A stretch of DNA of 64,000 nucleotides from Roseivirga thermotolerans (GTDB lineage: Bacteria; Bacteroidota; Bacteroidia; Cytophagales; Cyclobacteriaceae), in contig NZ_BNAG01000003.1 in assembly GCF_014653175.1 (NCBI RefSeq), positions 62,001 through 126,000 of the forward strand, read 5' to 3'. Shown piece after piece: positions 14,027 to 22,987 of the stretch. The number at the start of each line of letters is the position of its first letter. Position 1 is the stretch's first letter. The translations under genes and the position numbers were made by a program. The notes beneath the pieces were generated by a model. That model ran no database searches. It was not told where the DNA came from and saw only the letters and a program-made list of their open reading frames with translations.

Positions 14027-14084
14027 GTCATTCCGGAATTTTTCGTCTCAAATTCAAAAAGAGAAGAAAAATATCCGGAATCTC
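14027..14084. repeat. palindromic repeat, type C, long form
   Basis: GTCATTCCGGAATTTTTC at the left is matched as an inverted copy by GAAAAATATCCGGAATCTC at the right, with one inserted base. The same opening GTCATTCC and closing TCTC occur in the short copy at 4691-4716. It lies in the 218-base gap between tRNA-Leu and the next gene. Confidence 0.6.
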
Positions 14085-14165
14085 TTTTTAAAATATCGCT
14101 CATGAGATACCGGATAAAATAGCCCCTGCTTGAATGTATGGACTATTTTTTCCGGTCTGACGTTC

Positions 14166-14462
14166 TTATTTCACCTCAATCACTTTTTTGGAAGAGAATG
14201 CCACTGGTTTATCGGCAAACTTACTTTTGGTGGCTTTCCAAACTTCTGCAAACAAAGCGGAGTGTCTGTAGCGATTGAGGTGTTCTTCAGATTCCCAGTA
14301 ACTGTAAGTAACAAAAATGTGAGGAGTGTTAAAGTCTTGAAGCAGTTCCAGGTGTTTGCATCCTTCGAAGTGGCGAATCTTCTCTTTGGTGGCATGAAAC
14401 AAATCCAGAAAAGCCTCAACTTCTTCCGGTCTAAAGGTCATTCGAACAACTCGTATCAGCAT
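14166..14462 (-). CDS. antibiotic biosynthesis monooxygenase (ABM) domain protein, 98 aa
   Basis: The protein has the ABM ferredoxin-like layout: MLIRVVRMTFRPEEVEAFLD, then IRHFEGCKHLELLQD, then the characteristic FVTYSYWESEEHLNRYRHSA and a LFAEVWKATK helix. Members are small dimeric cytoplasmic proteins that oxidise aromatic compounds or degrade haem, but many have no known substrate and lack firm catalytic residues. It is the first ordinary chromosomal gene right of the element. Confidence 0.8.
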   Translation of the reverse strand: MLIRVVRMTFRPEEVEAFLDLFHATKEKIRHFEGCKHLELLQDFNTPHIFVTYSYWESEEHLNRYRHSALFAEVWKATKSKFADKPVAFSSKKVIEVK

Positions 14463-14528
14463 CGGAGGTAAAAGTTATAGACCAAAGTTCGATTCTTTTT
14501 GCGAACACACAAACAGGAGTGGCAGGCA

Positions 14529-15284
14529 TTAATCTTCGAACTGAATGGTAACGGGGCTATCATATTCCAGCCCCAATAATTGACTGCCATTGCCCTGGTT
14601 AATGCCCAGCATCATTTTTTCACCGTCAGTAAAGACTACGAACACATCGCCAGGGTCAACTTCATTTATGCTTTTTTGAACCGTATGGGCTTGTTCGCGA
14701 CCAAAATAAATGACATACTTTCTTTCCCGGCTAAGTATGTCAAAGTCTACTTTTTCTATGTTGGTGATTAGGTTACCGTAGCGGTCTACATGAATCACAT
14801 GGCCGGAAATTTCTTTCTTAGTAGCCCTTGATTTTCGTTTCACATACTGTTTGAACGACTCGGTTACTTCTCCCAGACTCTCAGGAGAAGCGCCTTTGGC
14901 CAGTTTGCCCACCAGTGCCGGTACTTCCCGATAGGCATTTTTCTTTATGCTGAGTTTTATGGCATGGCCGGGAATTCTTTCCGAAATAAGGCTGAGAATA
15001 CCACTATCAGGCACCACAAAAAAGTGCTTCTCTACTTCGGCCAGCAGGTAGTCTTGTGAAGAGGCTGCTGAGGCTTCGCCTCCAATCAGGTGGATGGTTC
15101 CTTCGGGAAAATCCTGAAAAACAGAGCCAACTGTATGCGCCAAATGAGCCAAATCGAATGGTCTGATTTGATGCGAAATATCAATGATGTGAGCTTCCGG
15201 ATGTTCGGCTAATATTCGGGCCTTGCATTGCGCCACATAATGGTCACTCAGTCCAAAATCTGATGTGAAAGTGATAAGGGTCAT
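14529..15284 (-). CDS. SAM hydroxide adenosyltransferase family protein (DUF62), 251 aa
   Basis: The opening MTLITFTSDFGLSDHYVAQC is the signature of the family that splits S-adenosylmethionine to adenosine and methionine using hydroxide, related to fluorinases and chlorinases. The acidic DISHQIRPFDLAHLA and the C-terminal barrel (HVDRYGNLITNIEKVDFD) also fit. Length is normal. It is divergent from phoH. Confidence 0.88.
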   Translation of the reverse strand: MTLITFTSDFGLSDHYVAQCKARILAEHPEAHIIDISHQIRPFDLAHLAHTVGSVFQDFPEGTIHLIGGEASAASSQDYLLAEVEKHFFVVPDSGILSLISERIPGHAIKLSIKKNAYREVPALVGKLAKGASPESLGEVTESFKQYVKRKSRATKKEISGHVIHVDRYGNLITNIEKVDFDILSRERKYVIYFGREQAHTVQKSINEVDPGDVFVVFTDGEKMMLGINQGNGSQLLGLEYDSPVTIQFED

Positions 15285-15373
15285 AAGTGACTTTGGCGTT
15301 TATTCTATAATTTAGTGAAAGCAAAATTATTGAAAATTTAAGCATAGACAATCATTCATAAGCGTCTGAAAAT

Positions 15374-16357
15374 TTGGTAGAAAAACTCATTACACTCGAT
15401 AATATTACTATGGTCGACTTCCTTGGTGTAGGGAATGAAAACATCAAAGAAGTGGCCTCGGCTTTTCCCAAGAGTAAAATTGTTTCTCGTGGCAATGAAT
15501 TGCTCATTAAGGGTAGTGCTTCTGAGATTATTCAGATCAATGATATTGTTCAGTCGTTGGTTAAGCATTACCATAAATACGGCAAAATAACCCACGAGAG
15601 TGTACAGTCTTACGTGCGCAGAGAGGTTCATCACCTCGATAAAGAAGGGCAAGACGATATTTTGGTGTACGGCAATCGGGGCAATGTTATTAAACCCAAA
15701 ACCCGCAATCAGAAAGCCCTTGTAGAGGCTGTTAATAAAAACGATTTGGTTTTTGCCATTGGTCCGGCCGGCTCGGGCAAAACCTTTATTTCTGTAGCCA
15801 TGGCTGTGAGAGCACTCAAAAATAAAGAGGTACAGAAAATAATCATTACCCGGCCCGCTGTGGAGGCCGGTGAAAACTTAGGGTTCTTACCCGGAGACCT
15901 CAAAGAGAAGATCGATCCGTATTTGAGGCCAATTTATGATGCGCTTGGCGACATGATTCCGGCCGAAAAGCTGAAGTTCTATCAGGAGAATAATATTATA
16001 GAAATAGCCCCTTTGGCCTATATGCGTGGCCGTACATTGAACAATGCTTTTGTTTTACTCGATGAAGCTCAGAACACTACATCCATGCAAATGAAAATGT
16101 TTCTGACGCGCATGGGCCCCAACTCCAAGGTTATTGTAACTGGCGATAAGTCGCAGGTAGACTTACCCAGGCATCAACATTCGGGCCTGGCAGAAGCAGT
16201 AAGGCTTTTGAGTAACGTAAAGGGCATTGTTACCGTAGAGTTGGATACTAAAGACGTGGTACGCCACAAATTGGTGAAGGAAATTATTAATGCCTACGAC
16301 AAACCAAACAACAGCAGTGATAAGAGTAAAGAAAATAGAGAGTCAACAGGAGCTTGA
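15374..16357 (+). CDS. phoH: PhoH family ATPase, 327 aa, TTG start
   Basis: The Walker A motif GPAGSGKT is at residues 130-137, with VLLDEAQNTT as Walker B and VTGDKSQVDLPR as the following motif, as in PhoH/YbeZ proteins linked to RNA metabolism and ribosome maturation. The N-terminal 100 residues form a KH-like domain (IKEVASAFPKSKIVSRGNEL). No ATG fits the expected N-terminus; TTG 15374 gives MVEKLITLDNI, a usual start for the family in this phylum. Its end overlaps the acetyltransferase gene. Confidence 0.88.
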   Translation: MVEKLITLDNITMVDFLGVGNENIKEVASAFPKSKIVSRGNELLIKGSASEIIQINDIVQSLVKHYHKYGKITHESVQSYVRREVHHLDKEGQDDILVYGNRGNVIKPKTRNQKALVEAVNKNDLVFAIGPAGSGKTFISVAMAVRALKNKEVQKIIITRPAVEAGENLGFLPGDLKEKIDPYLRPIYDALGDMIPAEKLKFYQENNIIEIAPLAYMRGRTLNNAFVLLDEAQNTTSMQMKMFLTRMGPNSKVIVTGDKSQVDLPRHQHSGLAEAVRLLSNVKGIVTVELDTKDVVRHKLVKEIINAYDKPNNSSDKSKENRESTGA

Positions 16358-16757
16358 TCAGGCCTTCGATATTAGAAGAGAGGTGTTTATTGTAGGTCAG
16401 AATTGTCCTGAAAAAGACGAATTCGATGAGTTTGATGAGAATGCCACGCACTTCATTGCTTTTGTGAAGGGTGAGCCGGCAGGAACATGCCGCTACCGGG
16501 AAACCAACAAGGGTTTGAAGCTGGAGCGTTTTGCTGTGCTGGAAGCCTACAGAGGGCAAGGGGTTGGAAAACGCCTGGTACAAACGGTGTTGGGTTATAT
16601 TGAAAAAGAAAACCTTGCTCCGGGTACATTGCTTTATTTACACGCTCAGGTAGATGCTATGGGCCTGTATTCTCGTTTTGGTTTCGAAAAAGTAGGTGAG
16701 CGCTTTTTTGAAGTAGGTATAGAGCACTTTGAGATGCAAAAGACCATTGAAGGCTAA
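16290..16757 (+). CDS. GNAT family N-acetyltransferase, 155 aa
   Basis: The acetyl-CoA binding motif is RFAVLEAYRGQGVGKRLV, preceded by FVKGEPAGTCRYRE and followed by YLHAQVDAMGLYSRFGFEKV, all typical GNAT features. The N-terminus resembles the ElaA-like subgroup. ATG 16290 overlaps phoH by 68 bases; GTG 16317 would shorten the overlap. The acetylated substrate is unknown. Confidence 0.85.
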   Translation: MPTTNQTTAVIRVKKIESQQELDQAFDIRREVFIVGQNCPEKDEFDEFDENATHFIAFVKGEPAGTCRYRETNKGLKLERFAVLEAYRGQGVGKRLVQTVLGYIEKENLAPGTLLYLHAQVDAMGLYSRFGFEKVGERFFEVGIEHFEMQKTIEG

Positions 16758-16772
16758 AGCGATTAACCTTTA

Positions 16773-16968
16773 CTAAGCAACCATTCAATGGCTAGCTCAT
16801 ATGCTTAGGCCATTGCACTTAAAAGAGTGTAAATTGGCTTGGTTGTTATAACCCATCAATTCCTTAAACTTTTTTGCAACAGGTAAATTCAATAACTTCA
16901 TAGGGTTATCGGTCGGCTATTGTCTTTGATCTAAGCATAATCCGAGATAACAACCATCACTTGCTTAG
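16773..16968. promoter_or_regulatory. two inverted pairs of CTAAGCA upstream of comEC
   Basis: The 7-mer CTAAGCA occurs at 16773-16779 and 16931-16937, and its complement TGCTTAG at 16802-16808 and 16962-16968, giving two inward-facing pairs with 22 and 24 bases between. The second pair ends 25 bases before comEC. Four occurrences in about 200 bases are far more than chance, suggesting a regulator-binding region or paired RNA hairpins. Confidence 0.4.
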
Positions 16969-16992
16969 GGTGAACACATAATAAACACCACC

Positions 16993-19071
16993 ATGAAGTT
17001 TCAGCGATTTCCATTTGTTCGCTTTGCGTTTTTCTTTGCCTTGGGTGTGGTGTGCCGCCACTACCTGGGAGAGTCAGTTTTACTTCCGGTAGCGATTCTT
17101 CCTTTACTTTTGGTGGTCTATATATGGTTGCTATGGCAGTCTTCTCATAGCAATCGGCATGTTTTGGCCATTCTGAGTTTCTTATTGCTCTTTAATCTGG
17201 GAGGTTACCGTTTGAGTATGTTTTTAATGGCCCCGGAAGAATTTCCTCACCAAACAGAAGGATACATTGGTCAGCTTATTCAGGAGCCCCAGGTAAAAGA
17301 CAATACTGTGAGGGTAGTTATTGAACTTTCAGAGCTAAAAACAGATGTGGGGTGGAGATCTGCCAAGGGTAGGGGTAGGGTGAATGCTTATTTTTCGAAA
17401 GAAGCAGGCCAGGCTTTATCCTATGGAGATGTGGTTTGGATAGAGGGTAAGCCAGCTCATACCACGGCTCCGGCCAATCCGGGTGAGTTCGACTATCGTA
17501 ATTACCTGGCCTATCAGAATATTCATTACCAGCAGTTTGTGGGGCATAATTTCAGCCTGCTAAGGTCTGGAACTCCCAATTGGTTTGTGGCCAAATCATT
17601 GTTCGTTAGAGATTTCTGTGTGGGGCAGGTTGGTAAATACATAGCCAATCCCAAATCCAGAGCCGTAGTTTTGGCACTAGTGCTTGGTGTAAAAGATGAA
17701 CTGGATAATGAGCTTATTGCTTCTTTTTCGGCTACGGGAGCTATGCATGTGCTGGCCGTTTCCGGTTTGCACGTGGGCATAATCTATCTTATTTTCTTTG
17801 GGCTTGTAAAACAAGTTCGTCTCAATAGGAAAAAGTACAGATGGTGGATGGCTATTGCCAGCCTAATGGTGCTTTGGAGCTATGCCCTTTTAACCGGGCT
17901 TTCTCCCTCAGTACTTCGGGCAGTTACCATGTTCTCTTTTGTGGCTCTGGGCAAAGCCCTTTTCAGAGGAGGAAATATTTACAATACCCTGTCGCTGTCG
18001 GCATTGGTTCTGCTTCTTTACAATCCCTATCTCATTATGAGTGTTGGGTTTCAATTGTCTTTTCTGGCCGTTTTTGGAATAGTTTATTTACATCCCAAAC
18101 TATATGGATTGTGGCAGCCCCGACATTGGCTGGCCGATAAGGTATGGTCAATAACTTGCGTGTCGGTTGCCGCTCAGCTGGCTACCGGGCCACTAAGTAT
18201 GTTGTATTTCCATCAGTTTCCGACTTACTTTTTAGTTTCCAACCTGTTTATTATTCCGGCCGCAACGCTTATTCTGGTTGGTGGATTGGGCTTGTTAGCA
18301 CTCTCATTCTGGTCGGCTGTGGCTACATTGTTGGGGGTAATGCTAAACGGCACAGTGGTAGCGGTAAATTGGCTGGTGACACAGGTGAGTCACTTTCCGG
18401 GGAGCACCATTGATGGCGTTTACCTTTCCATATTAGATGCCTGGTTGCTCTATGCCGTGCTTATTGGTGTGATTCTTTTTTGGGAGCTTCACAGAAAGAG
18501 CTATCTGCAATTTGCCCTGGCCATGGCTCTGGCTTTTGTTTTAAGTCAGACCTATCACTTTGCTCCATATCAGCGCTCTTATGAGTTTTCGGTAATCGAT
18601 GCCTCTCGGCAGTCTGTCATGGATTTTAGGCACGGGTTTCAGTCTAAAGCTCTGGCCGATGAGGTTTTTTTGGCCGATCCGGAAAGTCAGCAGTTCAGCC
18701 TACATGGTAAGCGACTCATTTCAGGAGCTAAACAAGGAGTAGCAGACGATGAGTTAACACTCGCCAGTGCTTCGTTTCCGGGAGGAAGCCTTACGGTTTT
18801 TGAGGGGAAGACCATTCTTTGGTTAAACGAGTTAGTAGACATTCATTGGTGGAGCAAAGTTCAAATACCCGTAGACTACCTTGTGCTTTCGGGCAATGCC
18901 ATAAGCCGGACGGAACAACTGGAGCATTTTAGTCATGTCCAATACATTGTGTTAGATAAATCGAACAGCCGATGGGTGAGCCGTTACCTGACTCTTGCGG
19001 CAAAGGAAATGGGTATTCCTGTGCATCAAGTCGCTACCAATGGTTATTTTAGCAGTCTATGGAAAAGATGA
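16993..19071 (+). CDS. comEC: ComEC/Rec2 family DNA-uptake channel protein, 692 aa
   Basis: The protein has a short N-terminal membrane region, a DUF4131-like soluble domain (AKGRGRVNAYFSKEAGQALS), and the ComEC competence domain with many membrane segments starting near HVLAVSGLHVGIIYLIFFGL and containing GLSPSVLRAVTMFSF. The C-terminal 150 residues are soluble and lack the HxHxDH motif of the metallo-beta-lactamase domain found in longer homologues, as is common in this phylum. It should form the inner-membrane pore for DNA uptake. It overlaps the next gene by 13 bases. Confidence 0.85.
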   Translation: MKFQRFPFVRFAFFFALGVVCRHYLGESVLLPVAILPLLLVVYIWLLWQSSHSNRHVLAILSFLLLFNLGGYRLSMFLMAPEEFPHQTEGYIGQLIQEPQVKDNTVRVVIELSELKTDVGWRSAKGRGRVNAYFSKEAGQALSYGDVVWIEGKPAHTTAPANPGEFDYRNYLAYQNIHYQQFVGHNFSLLRSGTPNWFVAKSLFVRDFCVGQVGKYIANPKSRAVVLALVLGVKDELDNELIASFSATGAMHVLAVSGLHVGIIYLIFFGLVKQVRLNRKKYRWWMAIASLMVLWSYALLTGLSPSVLRAVTMFSFVALGKALFRGGNIYNTLSLSALVLLLYNPYLIMSVGFQLSFLAVFGIVYLHPKLYGLWQPRHWLADKVWSITCVSVAAQLATGPLSMLYFHQFPTYFLVSNLFIIPAATLILVGGLGLLALSFWSAVATLLGVMLNGTVVAVNWLVTQVSHFPGSTIDGVYLSILDAWLLYAVLIGVILFWELHRKSYLQFALAMALAFVLSQTYHFAPYQRSYEFSVIDASRQSVMDFRHGFQSKALADEVFLADPESQQFSLHGKRLISGAKQGVADDELTLASASFPGGSLTVFEGKTILWLNELVDIHWWSKVQIPVDYLVLSGNAISRTEQLEHFSHVQYIVLDKSNSRWVSRYLTLAAKEMGIPVHQVATNGYFSSLWKR

Positions 19072-19841
19072 ATTTTGTAGAATATACGGTCAAAGACAGA
19101 GTGGCGACCATTATGCTCAACAGGCCCGATAAACGCAATGCCCTCAATGAGCAAGTGGTGAGCGAGCTAAAGCAGGCATTCCAGAAGGCAGCAACTGATA
19201 GTGATGCCAAGGTGGTGGTGCTGGCGGCTCGAGGAGCAGCTTTCTGTGCCGGAGCAGATTTGGCCTATTTACAGCAATTACAGAAAAATACCTTTGAAGA
19301 AAACCTGGCCGATTCTAATCATTTAAAAGAGCTTTTTTACCAAATATATACGCACCCGAAAGTGGTAATTGCCAAAATTCAAGGACACGCTATTGCCGGA
19401 GGTTGCGGTTTAGCCACGGTGTGCGACTTTTCTTTTGCAGTAGAGCAAGCGCAGTTTGGTTATACCGAGGTGCGGATTGGGTTTATTCCGGCCATTGTTA
19501 AAGTCTTTCTTTTGAGAAAGCTTGGGGAAGGTAAAGCCAAAGAACTGCTGCTCTCCGGAGACCTGATCAGCGCTCAGGATGCCAGAGAAATGGGCCTAAT
19601 CAATTGGGTGGTCAAAGAAGATGAGCTCGATAGTTCTGTAGCTGAATTTGCGAGAAAGCTGGTGCGTAAAAATTCAGGACAATCCATGCAGTTTACCAAA
19701 CAGATGATCGCTCGGGTACAATCCATGTCATTAGAAGAAGGCTTGGCCCATGCAGCCGAACAGAATGCGAAAGGAAGAGCTTCAGACGATTGCCAGAAGG
19801 GGATATCGGCCTTCCTGAACAAGGAGAAACCCAGTTGGTAG
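19059..19841 (+). CDS. enoyl-CoA hydratase/isomerase family protein, 260 aa
   Basis: The crotonase fold is clear: VATIMLNRPDKRNALNEQ, oxyanion-hole loop AARGAAFCAGADLAYL, and GHAIAGGCGLATVCDFSFA, then GFIPAIVKVFLLRKLGEGKA. The enzyme probably hydrates or isomerises an acyl-CoA; the exact substrate is not visible. The start is ATG 19059 or ATG 19068. It overlaps comEC, with which it has no obvious functional link. Confidence 0.85.
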   Translation: MEKMNFVEYTVKDRVATIMLNRPDKRNALNEQVVSELKQAFQKAATDSDAKVVVLAARGAAFCAGADLAYLQQLQKNTFEENLADSNHLKELFYQIYTHPKVVIAKIQGHAIAGGCGLATVCDFSFAVEQAQFGYTEVRIGFIPAIVKVFLLRKLGEGKAKELLLSGDLISAQDAREMGLINWVVKEDELDSSVAEFARKLVRKNSGQSMQFTKQMIARVQSMSLEEGLAHAAEQNAKGRASDDCQKGISAFLNKEKPSW

Positions 19842-19939
19842 AATTCTGTTCATTAAGACAGGTAATAGGGCAGCCCTACAACCGAACCTTAGAAGAAATT
19901 ATAACCTGATTTCCATTTTCTGATCGCTATATTCAAGCA

Positions 19940-21871
19940 ATGATCCAGCCAATAGACATCCTGAAAAAGTATTGGGGCTATTCTGCCTTCAGGCCTTTGC
20001 AGGAAGATATTGTAAAAGCTGTGTTGGAACAGAAAGATGTGCTGGCACTGCTACCCACCGGTGGAGGCAAAAGCATTTGCTTTCAGGTGCCGGCTATGGC
20101 CATGGATGGGCTTTGCCTGGTCATTTCTCCCCTCATTGCCCTAATGAAAGACCAGGTAAATCAATTGCAGAAAAGAGGCATTGCAGCCGAAGCCCTGCAC
20201 GCAGGGCAGGGTAAGCGTGAAATTGATTATTTGCTGGACAATGCGGCCAACTCCGACCTCAAATTTCTCTACTGTTCGCCCGAGCGGCTTAAGACCGAAC
20301 TGTTCATTGAGCGTATAAAAAAAGTAGTTGCAAAGCGTGGAGTATGCTTGATTGCGGTAGATGAAGCCCACTGTATTTCGCAATGGGGTTACGATTTTCG
20401 ACCGGCTTATTTGGAAATTGCGGATCTTCGCGACCTGTTACCACAGCCCCCCATCATTGCACTTACAGCCACGGCCACCCCATTGGTAAGGGAAGATATT
20501 GAAGTCAGGCTTAAGTTGCGTAACCCTCAGTGCTTTGTAAAGAGTTTTTCCAGGCCTAATTTATCTTACTCTGTTCGGTTCGAAGAACATAAGGAACGCA
20601 AGCTACTGGAAGTATTGCAAAGAGTGTCGGGAAGTGCAGTGGTTTATGTGAGCACACGAAAACATGCTCGCGAAGTGGCACAATGGCTTAGTCAACATCA
20701 TATTTCGGCCGATTATTACCATGCAGGACTTACTTTTCAGGAGCGCAGCGCCAAACAGGAAGATTGGGTGCATAACCGCACACGGGTGATTGTTTCCACC
20801 AATGCTTTTGGTATGGGCATAGACAAGCCCGATGTTCGGGTGGTTGTACATATGGATCTGCCCGATAATCTCGAAGCTTACTATCAGGAGGCAGGAAGAG
20901 CGGGCAGAGATGAGAAAAAAGCTTTTGCCCTTATCATCTGCAATCAGGCCGATATTGAGCACTTGCGCAGAAAAACCGAGCAGGCTCTTCCTGAACTGGA
21001 TACCCTAAAAGAAGTGTACCAAATGTTGGGTAATTTCTTTCAATTGGCTGTGGGTAGCTGGCCCGATGAAAGCTTCGATTTTGATTTTGACCTGTTTTCT
21101 AAACGCTTTCAACGCCATCCTTTGGAGGTATATCATGCCCTTAAGGTTCTTGGCGAGCATGGTGTAATCCATTTGTCAGAGTCTTTTTTCAGTCCAGGTA
21201 AAGTGCGTTTCGCCATCGATCAGCGAAAAATGTATGAGTTTCAGATTGCCAATGCCCAGTTCGATGCCCTTATTAAGGCATTGCTAAGGCTACATGGTGG
21301 AGAGTTGTATCAGAACTTTGTTACCCTGCAAGAAAACAATCTTTCGGCCCTCTTGGGACAGTCTGTGGCCGACATTAGAAAAAGCCTTAGTCATTTGCAG
21401 CAGCGCGGTGTGGTTGAATATTCCGAACAAAAAGAACGACCGCAGCTTGCCTTTTTAATGCCCCGTCAGCCAACGGATAAGTTGCCCATAGATCAAAAGG
21501 CACTGAAGGCTAAGCGTAAACTAAAAATGGGTAAAATGGAGTCGGTTGTGGCCTATGTTCACAACCGGGAAGAGTGCCGCACCCGGCAACTACTGGTTTA
21601 TTTTGGTGAAACGGACTACGGCCGTTGTGAGGTGTGCGACAATTGTATTGACAGACACAAGCATGAACAAGACCACAAAGAAAAGGCGACCTACCGAAAA
21701 GCTATTGACGAATTACTGGCTGCTTCAACAGGTTATAGTGAGGAGCAATTGATTAAAAAAATAAAACCACGCAACAAAGAGCTGCTGCTAGAGTTACTGG
21801 CTGAACTTATAGACCATGGTGACTTGCATTATGATTCGTACGGCTACATAAAACCCTCTAGAAGCCATTGA
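19940..21871 (+). CDS. recQ: ATP-dependent DNA helicase RecQ, 643 aa
   Basis: Superfamily 2 helicase motifs are in order: FRPLQ, Walker A LLPTGGGKS near 38-46, DEAH at 141-144 followed by CISQWGYDFRPAY, and the C-terminal QEAGRAGRDEK. The zinc-binding segment CRTRQLLVYFG ... CEVCDNC is intact. The C-terminus is shorter than in E. coli RecQ and I do not see a full HRDC domain. It unwinds DNA in recombination and repair. Confidence 0.92.
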   Translation: MIQPIDILKKYWGYSAFRPLQEDIVKAVLEQKDVLALLPTGGGKSICFQVPAMAMDGLCLVISPLIALMKDQVNQLQKRGIAAEALHAGQGKREIDYLLDNAANSDLKFLYCSPERLKTELFIERIKKVVAKRGVCLIAVDEAHCISQWGYDFRPAYLEIADLRDLLPQPPIIALTATATPLVREDIEVRLKLRNPQCFVKSFSRPNLSYSVRFEEHKERKLLEVLQRVSGSAVVYVSTRKHAREVAQWLSQHHISADYYHAGLTFQERSAKQEDWVHNRTRVIVSTNAFGMGIDKPDVRVVVHMDLPDNLEAYYQEAGRAGRDEKKAFALIICNQADIEHLRRKTEQALPELDTLKEVYQMLGNFFQLAVGSWPDESFDFDFDLFSKRFQRHPLEVYHALKVLGEHGVIHLSESFFSPGKVRFAIDQRKMYEFQIANAQFDALIKALLRLHGGELYQNFVTLQENNLSALLGQSVADIRKSLSHLQQRGVVEYSEQKERPQLAFLMPRQPTDKLPIDQKALKAKRKLKMGKMESVVAYVHNREECRTRQLLVYFGETDYGRCEVCDNCIDRHKHEQDHKEKATYRKAIDELLAASTGYSEEQLIKKIKPRNKELLLELLAELIDHGDLHYDSYGYIKPSRSH

Positions 21872-21900
21872 ATTTGACTCTTATTAAACATTCAATTCCG

Positions 21901-22359
21901 ATGAATACACACACAACAACTCCCTTTTTTGAGAAAATAAATTTTATAGAACGGTACAGGGCCTTATGCCATAAGTTCAATAGTTACGATACCAGTATGG
22001 ATAGCTATGAAATAGCTACCTACAAAGAAGTATTAGATGAGTTTGGCTTGTCTTATGAGCACAATAAGAAGGAAAAATTTTTAAGCACTACCTATAGTTT
22101 AGCCTCCGGTCACGAATTTACCCTGACCTTCGGGCTTTGGAGAGGAAAGGTAGAGACTATTTTAGTCATTAGGCATGAAGGGCAGTATATAGATCCTGCG
22201 GGTCGATTCGATTTTATCCCTGAGAAAATGGGTTATGAATTTGACCGCAAGAAGTACAATCTTCCCAAATTCTCTTCAGTAGAAGATTTAAGGGAGATAC
22301 TGTATACCCTGATGGGTATAATTAAAGATTTGGAACAGGCTATTGTGCAAGGTGTTTAG
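21901..22359 (+). CDS. hypothetical protein, 152 aa
   Basis: I start at ATG 21901; an in-frame TTG at 21868 would overlap recQ. The product contains YSLASGHEFTLTFGLWRGKV and ETILVIRHEGQYIDPAGRFD, probably a beta-sheet with flanking helices. No domain recognised. It overlaps or directly precedes the next hypothetical gene. Confidence 0.65.
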   Translation: MNTHTTTPFFEKINFIERYRALCHKFNSYDTSMDSYEIATYKEVLDEFGLSYEHNKKEKFLSTTYSLASGHEFTLTFGLWRGKVETILVIRHEGQYIDPAGRFDFIPEKMGYEFDRKKYNLPKFSSVEDLREILYTLMGIIKDLEQAIVQGV

Positions 22360-22399
22360 AAAACGAGCCGATCGAATTGTTCATCAACTAATCGAAGAT

Positions 22400-22897
22400 A
22401 TGAGTTACAATATATGCGGGTTTATAACCAACCAGAAGCTTTCAGACAAGCTTGAGGAGCTGAGTGAGGCCCTCTCTGTACACATACAAAGCAGCGAAGA
22501 ATCTACTCTGGAGGAGGCTCTTGAAGACAAAGACGAATATGCGGATATAGATGTTTATGAAGAAGGCGAAGCCTCGCTGGTGTTCTGCTCCAACGCACTT
22601 TTGGAAGAAGACTCCAAACTTGGGCAATTAACCTCCCGTGGCAAGCACCTGACGGAGTTTATGCTAAGTGAAACCTCAATGGTTTTTGCCTTTCGTTTTT
22701 ATGAGCAAGGCGAGAAAGTTGCAGAAGACTTTTATGTGTTTGAGCCCGGGTTTACTTGCTATGGGGCCAACAAACTGCAGTTGACAGAAGCTAGCGATAT
22801 TTTAGAGGAGGGGCTTTCGGCCATACTACAACCTCTAATGGGTAAGCCTTTTGAGGATTTAGATCTATCCGCCTCTGTGCTCAGGCTAAAGCTTTAG
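22400..22897 (+). CDS. hypothetical acidic protein, 165 aa
   Basis: The product is strongly acidic (EESTLEEALEDKDEYADIDV) with a strand-rich middle (TSMVFAFRFYEQGEKVAEDF). ATG 22400 is the likely start; an in-frame TTG at 22343 would add 19 residues and overlap the previous gene by 17 bases. Function unknown. Confidence 0.6.
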   Translation: MSYNICGFITNQKLSDKLEELSEALSVHIQSSEESTLEEALEDKDEYADIDVYEEGEASLVFCSNALLEEDSKLGQLTSRGKHLTEFMLSETSMVFAFRFYEQGEKVAEDFYVFEPGFTCYGANKLQLTEASDILEEGLSAILQPLMGKPFEDLDLSASVLRLKL

Positions 22898-22975
22898 GCT
22901 TGTGGGTGGCTTTAAGCTTCCGCAGATTTTGCAATTTAGAAAACCGCACGACCCTTTTGACAGTTGTAGATTCAT

Positions 22976-22983
22976 TACCTTTG
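22976..22983 (+). promoter_or_regulatory. TAnnTTTG -7 promoter element
   Basis: TACCTTTG matches the Bacteroidota -7 consensus exactly, and TTTTG lies upstream at 22955-22959, a somewhat short spacing. The predicted start of transcription would fall at or very near the ATG at 22988, implying a leaderless or very short-leader message. Confidence 0.45.
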
Positions 22984-22987
22984 AGTT

